Below are positions 43,595 through 53,829 of a stretch of DNA of 64,000 nucleotides, one piece after another. The notes below the pieces were generated by a model. The model searched no databases and was not told where the DNA came from. It saw only the letters and a list, made by a program, of their open reading frames with translations. Origin of the DNA: Buddleja alternifolia (taxonomy: Eukaryota > Streptophyta > Magnoliopsida > Lamiales > Scrophulariaceae). The DNA lies in NCBI GenBank assembly GCA_019426215.1, contig CM033406.1, positions 4,541,001-4,605,000 of the forward strand, written 5' to 3'. The position numbers and the translations under genes were made by a program. Position 1 is the first letter of the stretch; each line of letters begins with the position of its first letter.

Positions 43595-43851
43595 AACAGC
43601 TGAATATGTTTCGGTTAATCATACAGTACCCACTTCTTCCCTCTTCTGTTTGTTTGATAGAATTCCCTTGAATAGTTTAGTGAAGTTTGACATCTGCAAT
43701 ATAGCATCTACAACAGAAACATTAATGCGAAGAAAACTCTTATCATGTTCATTCTTTTTAATCTTCTGAGCTAGGGAAAAAGGAAAACACACTTCAACAG
43801 GGGGAGGGGGATCAGTAACAGTATACTTACAACCAGGATTCACTGCCTTAG

Positions 43852-44002
43852 ATGTTCAAACGTCTAGGGGGTCCACGTCCAGACGTTGATGATGCAACAG
43901 TCGAATGTTAACTCCTCCACGTTCAGACATCTGAAGCGGGACGGCCAGTTCCTCTGGAATATAATTGGACGTTCGAACGTCAAGTGCTTCACGTTCAGAT
44001 GT
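43852..44002 (-). repeat. Palindromic box array in the gag-protease linker
   Basis: Boxes start at 43852, 43875, 43897, 43919, a degenerate one at 43941, 43969 and 43991. Steps are mostly 22 bp, one is 23 and one 28. Consensus is ACGTTCRRACGT. Since 22 is not a multiple of 3, each unit is read in a different frame. Confidence 0.78.
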
Positions 44003-44053
44003 CTTGTACGCATTTTTTACTTCCTTCCCACTTCTGAGCATGACTGCAAAGCA

Positions 44054-45240
44054 CTACTCCTTCAGGTTTTTCTTAGTATCGCTTGGCAATGTACCCGTGT
44101 TTCTCCCTAACAGGCTGTTTGAAAGTTGCCCTATGTGATGTTGCATCTCCTTCATTCCCATAATGACATCCTTTAACATTAAGTGAAGTTCTTTAAAAGA
44201 CTCATCCGACTTACGAATATGTGCATCGAGCCTATCATCAATGTTCATAGCTCTTCCTTAGCCTTGTTGCTGAAAGTGCACCTGTCGTTGGGTGTTGTTT
44301 GACTGAAACGGTGGTCGAGGTGCTTGGTTGCTCCAGGATTTCCATATGGTGAATTATTTGGCTTTAGAGAGAAATTCTTGGCTCCTCCAAAAATAACTTG
44401 AGGTTTGTGCTGATTCACATAGTTGACCTCTGTCGTGTCCTCTAGCTTAATTCCTTCTTCAACCTCTTTAACCAACGCTACCTTCTCTGGTCTAAGTGTA
44501 ATCTCATCTTCCTCCTCGGGGTATAACTCATCCTCCCGAGCTAATTGCTCTATTTTCTCCCAAACAGATTTAGTATCAAGACCCAACAAGTCGCCCCCGG
44601 CTCCAACAATGAGTCGATGTCTAATCCTAGACCTTACTCCATTATAAAAGTGTTGCACTAATTCATCTTGAGTAAAATTATGGTATGGACATTTTCTAAT
44701 CATTCCCTTATACCTATCCCAACCGTTTGCTAACGACTCATTCTTTCTTTGCCTAAACCCCTTAATATTATTAGGAAACTCATTTATTCTTGAAGGTGAA
44801 AAAAATTATTTAAAAATTCTTCAATGAGCTCTCCCCAAGTGGTAATTGATTATGAGGGTAAGGACTTATACCAAGAAGTTTCTTTATCTTTGAATGTAAA
44901 GTGAAACAACCTAAGTTAGATAGCATCTAGGTCTCTGGGATTAAATTGCATAGTTAACAAAATGTTTTCAAAGTTTTTCAAGTGATCATGTGGTGATTCA
45001 CTATTTTCTCCATAAAAAGGGTCGTTTTGTGCCATACTAAAAAGATGTGATGGAATGTGAAAATTTGGTAAGTGAAAAAGTGGTATGACAACAGGACCAG
45101 GTAAAGTGTGTACCCTAGGTGGTTGACTACCACAGATAGATGGTAACTGAGCCTATGCTGCCGACTGCATTGCTTGTAAAATATTTTGGAGCCATTCACG
45201 ATTCTCCGGAAGGTTCATAGCTGGAAAATTAGCTGCCATG
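44054..45240 (-). pseudogene. Athila gag, degenerate
   Basis: Minus-strand fragments in different frames give the Athila gag order. These are a leader with MAANFPAMNLPENREWLQNI (about 45240-45180), FHIPSHLFSMAQNDPFYGE and the DHLKNFENI helix (about 45060-44980), LRLFHFTFKDKETSWYKSLP (about 44910), the SITTWGELIEEFLNNFF stretch (about 44840), then FYNGVRSRIRHRLIVGAGGD and KIEQLAREDELYPEE (44703-44520), and a helix-rich IRKSDESFKELHLMLKDV end (44248-44054). Several stops and shifts break it. Gag would form the particle shell around the element RNA. Confidence 0.78.
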
Positions 45241-45423
45241 GCTTGATTTCTTTGGTTTGCTCAAATTGTTCGTTCAATTTCTGGATCAAATACCTCAACA
45301 TCTCCGTCACGAGATCTGTTCATAAACCGAAAAAAGATATCAAAATAAAGGTAATGTAAAGACAGAATTTAAACTAAAAACAAGAAAAGATTGAATTAAA
45401 ATAGCTATGCTAAAATAGACAAA

Positions 45424-45444
45424 TCCCAGGCAACGACACTAAAA
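45424..45444 (-). promoter_or_regulatory. Primer-binding site of Athila
   Basis: Next to the 5' LTR the minus strand reads TTTTAGTGTCGTTGCCTGGG, close to the TGGCGCCGTTGCC primer site usual in Athila elements, with a few changes. Confidence 0.7.
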
Positions 45445-46748
45445 ACTTGATGCACGATAACCCAGTCATGTATTTGACAGCAAGAGGACTGATCGTGTGT
45501 AGTAATAGAGTGGACAATTAACTCAGAAATGTCAAACCCATAGAGATTTGTGTTGTAGCAAAAACACTAAATTAAATCAAGCAATTGTAAACTAAAGGAA
45601 AAATAAATCATAAAATATCAATTAAAACAATAATTAAAATATGCGAAAACCAATATATAAAAAGCAACTAAGACAATTCATTGACACAACTTAATCAAAT
45701 CTCATTATGTTAATATTCTCGTATTTTAGATAAATATTGTTAAGGTGAAAAATTTCTTAAGATTGTTATCACGCGGATCCCTCGTTCATGATAACCTATA
45801 CTGGATTGGGTGCAGCAATCTCTCTTATATGCGATAAAAACTAGAATGTTCTCCGGATTAATTCAGATCTCCTCCAAATAAATCCGGCTAACAGCATCCG
45901 GAGTATGTGCTATCCCTAGCATCAACTGAGTTAGAAGATGTTATTAATCCCTTTTGCACCTTAATTCACTTTCTCCCGAACAGATAAATTAAGCATTAAA
46001 TCTTATATATGTTAGCCAAACACACGAAGCATTAAGAACATGATTAAAACACAAAGCAATATAAATCATTCATACGAGAAATATTTTCTATAACTCAAAA
46101 ACCATAATTTGGCCTTAGTCTACAAATTTTGCTACTCATAATATAAAACCTAATTAAAGAATTCATGAAAGTAAAAAGCAAACAATAAAAACTCTGTATG
46201 ACTGTGATTAATCTTCTTCTTCTTCCTTCAATCTTCCTCTAATTGCTCTGGAGAATTACAAAGAATAAAATTCTAATCTAACTCTCTCTCTCTCTCTGTA
46301 TGATGTATTTGAAGATTGCTGGAAAAGACTCTAAAAAACGCTGCCCTTCTAACCCTACTACATCAGTTTGTATTTATAGGCATGATTTGAGAAGAGTTTG
46401 TGTAGGTTTAGAGTTTGGAAATTTCCAAAATTGTTCTGCCGACATCAATGTTCGAACGTTGGACTTCTTACGTCCGTGCATTAGCCTCTCTCACGGTCGT
46501 GCGTTAGACTTCACCACATTCGAATGTTGCGTTCCTCACGTCCGAACGTCAGCTTAAGCGACTTTCTACTTTCTACTCTAAAATTTCATTCTTTACTGTT
46601 TCTTTCATCCTTTTGTCTCCAATGTCATGATTTATACCGGGATACTCAAAATAGACAGATTACACGTATATGTGGTATAAAATCATGCTTAATTCTATGA
46701 AAATCACACAAATAAAGGATTATAAAACACGTAATTCTCAACCCTACA
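45445..46748 (-). repeat. 5' LTR of Athila
   Basis: On the minus strand it begins TGTAGGGTTGAG at 46748 and ends at about 45445. It matches the 3' LTR with roughly nine in ten bases equal in the parts I compared. Minus-strand TATA CTATAAATAC is at 46370-46379, with a box array 70-180 bp upstream of it. Confidence 0.87.
46448..46549 (-). repeat. Palindromic box array in the Athila promoter (U3)
   Basis: Five 12-bp boxes start at 46448 (ATGTTCGAACGT), 46470 (ACGTCCGTGCAT), 46493 (ACGGTCGTGCGT), 46516 (ACATTCGAATGT) and 46538 (ACGTCCGAACGT), with steps of 22, 23, 23 and 22 bp. Spacers are pyrimidine-rich. The array lies 70-180 bp upstream of the TATA box in the transcribed direction. Confidence 0.8.
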
Positions 46749-46753
46749 ATACA

Positions 46754-47591
46754 GCACCATCATGCACGACAGCGTGTGTATCGAGGCAGCAGCCTCACTG
46801 CCCCGGCAAATCAAAAACCGGCCGCCATGTCGGTGGCAGCCTACTAGGGTTTTTTCAAATTTTGGTAAATTGCAATTTGACCCTGTGGGGCTATTTTGTA
46901 ATTTTATATTTTGGGTTTAAAATACAATTAAATATGTTTTCTTGGGCTTGGGCCTAAAATGAACTTTTCAAAAACATGGGCTTTTATTTATATTTTGAAC
47001 GGATGGAATAAAATTGGTATTTTATTGACTTTCGAAATTAAAATAAAATTAAGTTTTTGAAAAAGGGCTTTTCATGGATTTTCGAAAATATGGTTCTTTT
47101 ATTTAAATTTTGAAAGGACGAAATAAAATTGGTATTCCATTGACTTTCGAAATTAAAATAAAATAGAATTTTTTGAAGAAGAAATGGATTTCTTCATGGG
47201 TTTTCAAAATATGGGTTTTCATTTGAATTTTGGAATAACGAGATAAAATTGGTATTTTATTGACTTTCGATATTAAATGAAATTGAGATTTTTGAAATTG
47301 GGAGCCTTTGTGATTAAATGAAGAAGTGGACTTCTTCATGGACTTTCGAAGATTATCAGTTTTATTTGAATTCCAAGTATGAGATAAAATTGGTATTTAT
47401 GGACTTTGGAAATTGAATAAAAAAAATGAAATTGGGCTTTTTGGGATTATATGGAAAAGTGGACTTTTTCGTTGGTTTTTCAAAACATGTATTTATTATT
47501 GAGTTCTTGGAAAATTAATATGCTATTAATTGATTCCAAGAATTGAATAAAATTAGAGTTTGGAAATTGAATTAATTTTCGGGTTGATGGA
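46754..47591 (+). other. Copia B leader, second piece, with tandem repeats
   Basis: Non-coding leader that resumes after the Athila duplication. From about 46990 to 47560 it holds five diverged copies of a unit of 117-141 bp; AAATTGGTAT recurs at 47011, 47128, 47246 and 47387, with a worn copy near 47513. The piece ends with atgga (47587-47591), the left duplication of the SIRE composite. Confidence 0.7.
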
Positions 47592-47847
47592 TGTTGGTCC
47601 CAAGTGGCATACGAAATGGTCTAGAAAGGGGGGTTGAATAGACCCTGAAGTCTTTTTCGACTTCAAAAAGTTTCGTATTAAAAAGGTTTTGGACGCTTGA
47701 AATGTAGACACTTGACTGAGCGTTTACTTGAAATATAGACGCTAAGGCTAAGCGTCTGATGAAGACTATTTTTAGAAAGTTAACTTAGACTTCAAGATTT
47801 GAATACTTTAACCAAGTAGGTTTAAGCGTTCAGATCTTTAATCAGTG
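47592..47847 (-). repeat. Inverted 3' end of SIRE LTR
   Basis: It is the reverse complement of about 49093-49350 with few differences, and also matches 57995-58250. It joins a plus-strand LTR at 47848, making a 250-bp inverted repeat around that LTR. Confidence 0.88.
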
Positions 47848-49350
47848 TAAGGTTGATTTTAGTAGAAATCATGTATAAAATTTGAAGCGTTAGATTTGTA
47901 ATAGGCTTTATAGGCTTTGTTTTGTTTTTATTCTAGATTGTTAGGCTAAGTAGTCTTGGGCTGAGCATCTGATAATTTCTGAGTGAGTTCATCAATGGTA
48001 AAGTTTGAAAACTCAAGCGCCTGAAGTCTGAATGAAGATAAAGTCTCCAAGCGTCTAAATGACCAGCTATATCAAGCATCACTTGATAGGACAGAAGTGA
48101 TTCAGGGATGGATAAGCGTCCATCAATCACTGATTTCACCTGAATCTATTTCTAAGTCTGGAAGGAGTTTAATGCAAATATTCTCAACGCATTAAGTGCC
48201 AACGGGCATTTAATTCAATTGAATTAAATGCTGATAAGAGCATTAAATATGATAAGCACTTTCAGACGTACGGAGAAGCCACCCTATTGGACTGTCAACT
48301 ATTCATAGACTGCAGCACCAACTTTTGTGCAGCAGATTTTCAGGAAAAAGGACAAAAGTTGTTCACTCAGGGAAGTGAGAGACACGCGTCTGTGCATGTG
48401 TCAAACGGACACTTTCTCTAAGAATGCCTATAAATAGGACTTCAACAACAAGCCACACATACAATCAATTTCTAAGCCAAATTGTTGTTGCATTGAAGTC
48501 TCATTCCTTAACTTTCAGAAAAGTCAGAATATTCAAGAAAACATTCTCTTTGCTTTTCTTCAATTCCTGAGACAGTCAACCAATATCTCAAACATTCTTT
48601 TCGAAGAAACTACATTACTATTGAGATATTTTCAGTTGTTTGAACTTCATCAAAATCAAACAAACCATTTAGACAACCCCATCCAAGCCTCGCGATCTGT
48701 GTGAAGTCGAAGTTGGATACTTGCATTATATCCGGGTGAAAGAAACAAGGGGATTGAAGTTATTTGGAGCAGAAATCTGTGTGATCAAGGAGCTCAAGTC
48801 ATCGACATCTATCTCTCCCGAATTTGTAGAAGATTCTGTGTGATTTTTTGAGAATCATTTTAGTGGATTGCCTCCAAGTGTTCAAGGAGAAGAAGGACGT
48901 AGTTGGGATTACACCACCCAACGAACCTTACAAATATTGTGTCTTTTACTTTACAGTCAATTCTCTTATCTATCATATCATTGCATAAATTGATTAAGTA
49001 AAACACAATCAAACGCTAAGCAACTAAGAAACAACTTGCGACGCTAAAGATTTTCAAAAGAGAAGACTTTAAAATTATTCCAATGTGTTAACACTGATTA
49101 AAGAACTGAACGCTTAAACCTACTTGGTTAAAGTATTCAAATCTTGAAGTCTAAGTTACCTTTCTAAAAACAGTCTTCATCAGACGCTTAGCCTAAGCGT
49201 CTATATTTCAAGTAAACGCTTAGTCAAACATCTACATTTCAAGCGTCCAAAACCTTTTTAATACAAAACCTTTTGAAGTCGAAAAAGACTTCAGGGTCTA
49301 TTCAACCCCCCCCCCTTCTAAACCCTTTCGTATGCCACTTGGGAACAACA
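47848..49350 (+). repeat. SIRE LTR lacking its first bases, plus strand
   Basis: It lacks roughly the first 70 bp, ends GGGAACAACA and is followed by a primer site. In long stretches it is nearly identical to the complement of 57995-59563, so the two are of one recent subfamily. TATA CTATAAATA is at about 48433. Confidence 0.87.
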
Positions 49351-49352
49351 AG

Positions 49353-49364
49353 TGGTATCAGAGC
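49353..49364 (+). promoter_or_regulatory. Primer-binding site of SIRE element
   Basis: TGGTATCAGAGC, complementary to initiator methionine tRNA, lies two bases after the LTR end. Confidence 0.9.
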
Positions 49365-49445
49365 GGTTGAAAGTGAAATTTTAAATTTCTAAGTATAACT
49401 GCGTGTTCAGATCCCTTTAAAATTTTAGTTGCTTTAAAAATTTTC

Positions 49446-50300
49446 ATGGCATTTTCAAGAGTTCCTAAGTTGACCGAGTCAAATTATGACTCATGGAAGG
49501 TCAGAGCATTTACTTATCTTTGTGCTTGTGATGATGAAATGTGTGATATCATTTCTTATGGACCGATTCGAATATTCAAAGTCATCACTAGAGCGCCTGG
49601 AGCTACAGAAGCAACACCTGACGATTATGTAGAGAAACCTAAACATGAATGGTCAGCTGATGAGCGTCGAAGAGCAAATTTGGATAATGTTGGACGGAAC
49701 GCTCTATATACAGCTATAGGTGACAATGACAACTTATTCAACAAGGTCAAGTCATGTAATACGACTAAGGAAATATGGGATAAGTTGGCTATAATGTGTG
49801 GTGGCTTAGCACAAATGAAGGAAAACAAGCTCTCTATTGCCAAGCAAAGATTTGAGAATTTTAAGATGTTTCTAAGCGAGACGCTAGATCAATTGGATGC
49901 GAAATTTACATCGCTTATTACAGAGTTAGCGTCTTTGGATAAGGAGTTGACCAACAAGGAAATGGTCAAAAAGATTTTTAGAAGTCTTCCAAGCAAATAT
50001 CTGATAAAGACTGTAGTAATGAGAGAATCACAAATGTTGAACATTATTACGCCAGAACATGTGTTCTCGGAGCTAAAGGCTTTTGAATTCGAATTAGGAG
50101 AAGTCAGCTACACCTCATCTTCAGCGACTGAGTCCAGAGCCTTAATTGCTACAACTAATAACAAGGGAAAATCAGTCAGTGAGGTGGAAGCGACAGGATC
50201 GAGTGAGGAAAAGGAAATGGATTTATTGGTCAAGAAATTCAAGAAAGTTCTTAGATATGAAAAGAGAAATTCCCGTTCTTCATTCCAGAATGAGGTATGA
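49446..50300 (+). CDS. SIRE gag (UBN2-type), truncated before the zinc knuckle
   Basis: The 284-aa ORF starts 96 bp after the LTR. Motifs of copia gag are present: VPKLTESNYDSWKVRAFTYL near the N-terminus, NALYTAIGDNDNLFNKVKSC, TTKEIWDKLAIMCGG, NKLSIAKQRFENFKMFLSET, LTNKEMVKKIFRSLPSKYLI and a basic KKFKKVLRYEKRNSR. Here the usual CCHC zinc knuckle should follow, but the frame stops and protease, integrase and reverse transcriptase are all missing. It is followed by a 0.9-kb tail and a polypurine tract, so the internal region is only about 1.9 kb. Gag would coat the element RNA; without the knuckle RNA packaging is doubtful. The ATG is the first one after the primer site in this frame. Confidence 0.82.
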   Translation: MAFSRVPKLTESNYDSWKVRAFTYLCACDDEMCDIISYGPIRIFKVITRAPGATEATPDDYVEKPKHEWSADERRRANLDNVGRNALYTAIGDNDNLFNKVKSCNTTKEIWDKLAIMCGGLAQMKENKLSIAKQRFENFKMFLSETLDQLDAKFTSLITELASLDKELTNKEMVKKIFRSLPSKYLIKTVVMRESQMLNIITPEHVFSELKAFEFELGEVSYTSSSATESRALIATTNNKGKSVSEVEATGSSEEKEMDLLVKKFKKVLRYEKRNSRSSFQNEV

Positions 50301-51225
50301 ATGATTTAAACGCTTAATCATTATGCATCATATTTTTATTAGACATATAATTTAGGGGGAATTAACTTTATTATAATGTTTAAAAAGCATTTTTCAAAAA
50401 TGTTACAAGTTGTCAAATTTAGGGGGAACCTTAAAATTGTACTTGAACATTTGTGTAAGCGTCAATGATCAAAAATTGTTTTCATATGCATAGATCATCA
50501 ACGCTTATAGTTATTTGTGCATGATATGTTAGACGCAAACATAAAAAGAATTTGATTTCAAGCGTCAACATAAATTTTACAACAAGTGGTATCATCAAAA
50601 TGATATATGTTAAGCGTTGAATATTCCCTTCAACACTTAATAAAAACATTTTATAAAATCATGCATAACTTTTTTAAATGTCTTGAGAAGGTAGACATAG
50701 TTGGATGTTACCATCAAGTAGTATCAACGGTGGTGGAAATCTCTAGAGAATTTTTTCACTGTACTTCCAGACGTGGATGCGACTGTGGAAAGCGCTAGAG
50801 GATATTGTTTACACGGCCCTTCTAGACGTGGAAGCGACTGTGGACGTTGAGCGGTCGATAGAAGTGGCTGAGTTTTTCCCCACACCAACTGGTCCTCCTC
50901 CTCAAGCTTCAGAGTATCGCTTGAACTGCTGTCTTCCCTTGATGATGACAAGAAAGGGGAAGAAGAGAAAGAAAAGCAGTTTAAGGGGAAAGAGAAAGAA
51001 AAGGTAGGTATTCATCATTTCTGTATAAATCATATACGCTTTCAATTCCACATATATGAATGAATGATTTATCGCTGAAACATCTTCTTGAAGCTAATCT
51101 AACATTAGCTAACTTATCTAACTTTCAAAACGCTAACTTATATTATTTTGGGCTTTTCTTTAAACTCTTTAACTATAAAAGAGTTATAAGAGTTAAGGTC
51201 TTGACATCATCAAAAAGGGGGAAAT
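50301..51225 (+). other. Shortened internal tail of SIRE element with polypurine tract
   Basis: Positions 50395-50690 are a direct repeat of 53030-53360 (shared GTTATCAAATTTAGGG-like text, TTAAAATTGTACTTGAA, AAGCGTCAATGATCAAAA). A primer-site-like AACAAGTGGTATCA is at 50581-50594. A basic-coding scrap (50930-51007) resembles the tail of the extra ORF. AAAAAGGGGGAAAT at 51212-51225 is the polypurine tract. Pol is deleted. Confidence 0.65.
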
Positions 51226-52971
51226 TGTTAAGAATTTCATGTTAGATGTTTTGATGATGACAAGATAGGATTTTATGTTAGACAACAAAAATGTAAGTTT
51301 ATGATTTCATAAAAACATTATATAAGCGTTTGAAAAGCTTACTTATTTTGTCAGGCTTGAAATTTTTATCTTTGTAGATTTTAGACTAAGTATTAGATAC
51401 TGAGTCGCTAATAGAGTTCTGTGTGAGTCTATTAAGCGATGAAGTTGAAGATCAGCGTCCAAAGTCAAAGTGAAGATGAAGATTTGTTCCAAGCGTCTGT
51501 CAAACACTAAAGAACTATTTCAGGATTTTTGGCCCAAGCATCCAGTCAAGCGTCCAAGTGACTCAAGCGTTGACTCAAGCATCCAAGTGACTCAAGCGTC
51601 CAAGCGACTCAAGCATCCAGCTTTCAGATTCACCTGAAGGATACAACCCAAGTTATCAAGGACTTAAATGCAATCACCAACGGTCATTTATTTCTAACGA
51701 GAAATAAATTCAAAATGCATTAAATGTTTGATAAGTGCATTAAATGTAACAAGACAGTATGACTTGTGGACAAGCCACCTTTTGACTAGACTGTCAGTTT
51801 TTCAGAGTTCAAGTCTGCTCCTGTCCAATCGGAACCAGCAGAATTTCAGAAATGTCAAAAAGGGAATATTTGATGCGCTGCGTGAGAGACACGCGCCTGA
51901 TTGTGTCCAACGGACAAATCCCAAGAATCTCTATAAATAGTACCCTCCAGCAAAACCTTAGAGAGAGAAACTTTGCTGAAATAATTTGAGAGAAAGCTTG
52001 CAAACTCCATAGCCAAAATTCATCAAGCTTCTCAAATACATTCTAAAGACAGTCACCGATATCTCAAACATCTTCATAGAAGAACCCTACACTATTATTG
52101 AGATATCCCAAGTTGTTTGAACTTCCCAACATCAAACAAACCTGTTACAATAAACCCTCAACATCTTTCATTTGAGTGAGAAAGTTTGTTGACTTCACAA
52201 GCAGTATTTTTGAGTAAGAGAAGCTTGTTAAGGAAGGTCTTTACTGGAGCTGAAGTCTGTGTGATCAAGGAGCTCGAGATCGTCTTTCCAGAAGCAGAGG
52301 ATTGAAGTGGCTTGTAGCAGAAATCTGTGTGATCAAGGAGCTCAAATCATCCATATCCATCTCTTCCTGTTTTCCTATTTTGTAGAAGTCTCTGTGTGAC
52401 TCTTCGATAATCAATCTAGTGGATTGCCTCTAAGTGCAAAGGAGAAGAAGGACGTAGCTGGGATTACACCACCCAGTGAACCTTACAATATCTTGTGTTA
52501 CTTACTGCTTTATTGCTTTACCTTACTCTTGCATATTAATCTTTGAAAAGGCATTAAAACAGTTAAGCAACTATATCTGAAAAAAGAGAAGGCTAAGCTT
52601 TCAAATCAGTCTTAAGCGCTTGACCAAGCGCTAAGCATTCTAAGCGTTCAAAACGTTTTAACCAAAAGCAACTAAGGAAAACTTTGTGATGCTAAATACT
52701 TTCAAAGTGAAGACTTATAAAATCATTCCGTTGTGCTAACACTGATTAAAGAAGTGAACGCTTAAACCTATTTAGTTATAGTATTCAAATCTTGAAGTCT
52801 AAGTTAACTTTATAAAAACAGTCTTCATTAGACGCTCAGGTCAAGTGCCTACTTTTCAAGCGTCCATCGAATTTTAATACGAAATTTTTGAAGTTGAAAA
52901 AGACTTAAGGGTCTATTCAACCCCCCCCCCCTCCCCCTTTAGACCCTTTTGTATGCTACTTGGGACCAACA
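51226..52971 (+). repeat. SIRE LTR of a diverged subfamily
   Basis: It starts TGTTAAGAATTTCATG and ends GGGACCAACA. It is longer (1.75 kb) and more diverged than the other SIRE LTRs here. TATA CTATAAATA is at 51931. The upstream U3 carries a dense run of AAGCRTC units (51491-51616). The flank after the end is atatt. Confidence 0.85.
51491..51616 (+). repeat. AAGCG-type short repeat cluster in SIRE U3
   Basis: AAGCG or AAGCA occurs at 51491, 51536, 51548, 51565, 51577, 51594, 51602 and 51611, mostly within units like CTCAAGCGTCCAAGTGA at 8-12 bp steps, 320-440 bp upstream of the TATA box. Confidence 0.75.
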
Positions 52972-53829
52972 ATATTACTGTAATATTTTATAGTAATATT
53001 ACACTTGATTTATGTGTAAAAGATTTTCTTACAAAAAATTTGTACAAGTTATCAAATTTAGGGAGAACCTTAAAATTGTACTTGAATATAACTGTAAGCG
53101 TCAATGATCAAAATTTTCAGATGCATGATCATCAACGCTCAGTATTATTTATTCATAAAATATTAGACGCTCAAACATAAAAAGGAGTTTGATCTCAAGC
53201 GTCGATATTACAACAGTTATAATAAATACCAAGAAGTGTTATACCAACCAGTGGTATCAGTTAAGCGTTGAACCAATTCCATTCAACACTTAATATAGAA
53301 ATGTTTTTTTTAAAAAAATAAAAATCATGCATAAATTTTACAAGCTTCTTGAAGTAGTGGATAGACTCAACAGTCTATTGTGTACTCTATTCACACGTTT
53401 CTATCACATCAAACTGGCGGGTAATCAAAAACTTTTCAAAATGACGGTTCAGAGATAGCATGTGTTTGTGTACGTGTCAGTGTTCCATCAGGCGCGTGTA
53501 TTACACTCTGAAAATGCCAAAAAATTTTAAAACTTTAACTCGGATGTCAACTCTTTATATATGGGAATTACCAAATGTGACTTCTCTCTCATACACAAAA
53601 CTCGCGTCCACAGTTAATGAATTCATGGCTGAGATTAAAACTCTTTACACGTGTTTAAATCCTACAGAGACTAGAGAACACAAGTTTCAAAAATTCATTA
53701 CTGTGTCATTTAAAACAAAATTTCTGCAGAAAAATCATTCACTTTCTTTCAAAGCTTTCTGCAAATCTTACTTCCTCTCTCTCTCTCTCAAAGCCAAAAG
53801 AAAATCTCAGTTCATCTCTTTCACTAAAA
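52972..53829 (+). promoter_or_regulatory. Spacer and leader before second SIRE extra ORF
   Basis: 53030-53360 repeats the spacer at 50395-50690, including a primer-site-like CAGTGGTATCAG near 53249. 53550-53829 matches window positions 1-279, with a TATA-like TTTATATATG near 53552 and a CT-rich tract ending ATCTCAG before the ATG. Short ORFs in it look incidental. Confidence 0.5.

Larger units (their letters stand above)
33176..46748 (-). mobile_element. Athila-type gypsy element, pol-deleted, minus strand
   Basis: The 5' LTR is at 45445-46748, a primer site of the GTCGTTGCCTGGGA type follows, then gag, protease, ORF3, a polypurine tract (36571-36585) and the 3' LTR at 33176-36570. The target duplication ataca is perfect (33171-33175 and 46749-46753). 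Reverse transcriptase, RNase H and integrase are absent between the protease (ends 42917) and ORF3 (starts 42088), so it could move only with help. Two later insertions lie inside: a copia-A solo LTR in the 3' LTR and a family-T LTR near the polypurine tract. Confidence 0.87.

Noticed and set aside
47933..48139. 68-codon ORF found both here and at 59204-59410
   Set aside because: The repeat reflects the two nearly identical SIRE LTRs, not a conserved gene. It lies in U3, opposite to transcription, and the related LTR at 4646 lacks part of it.
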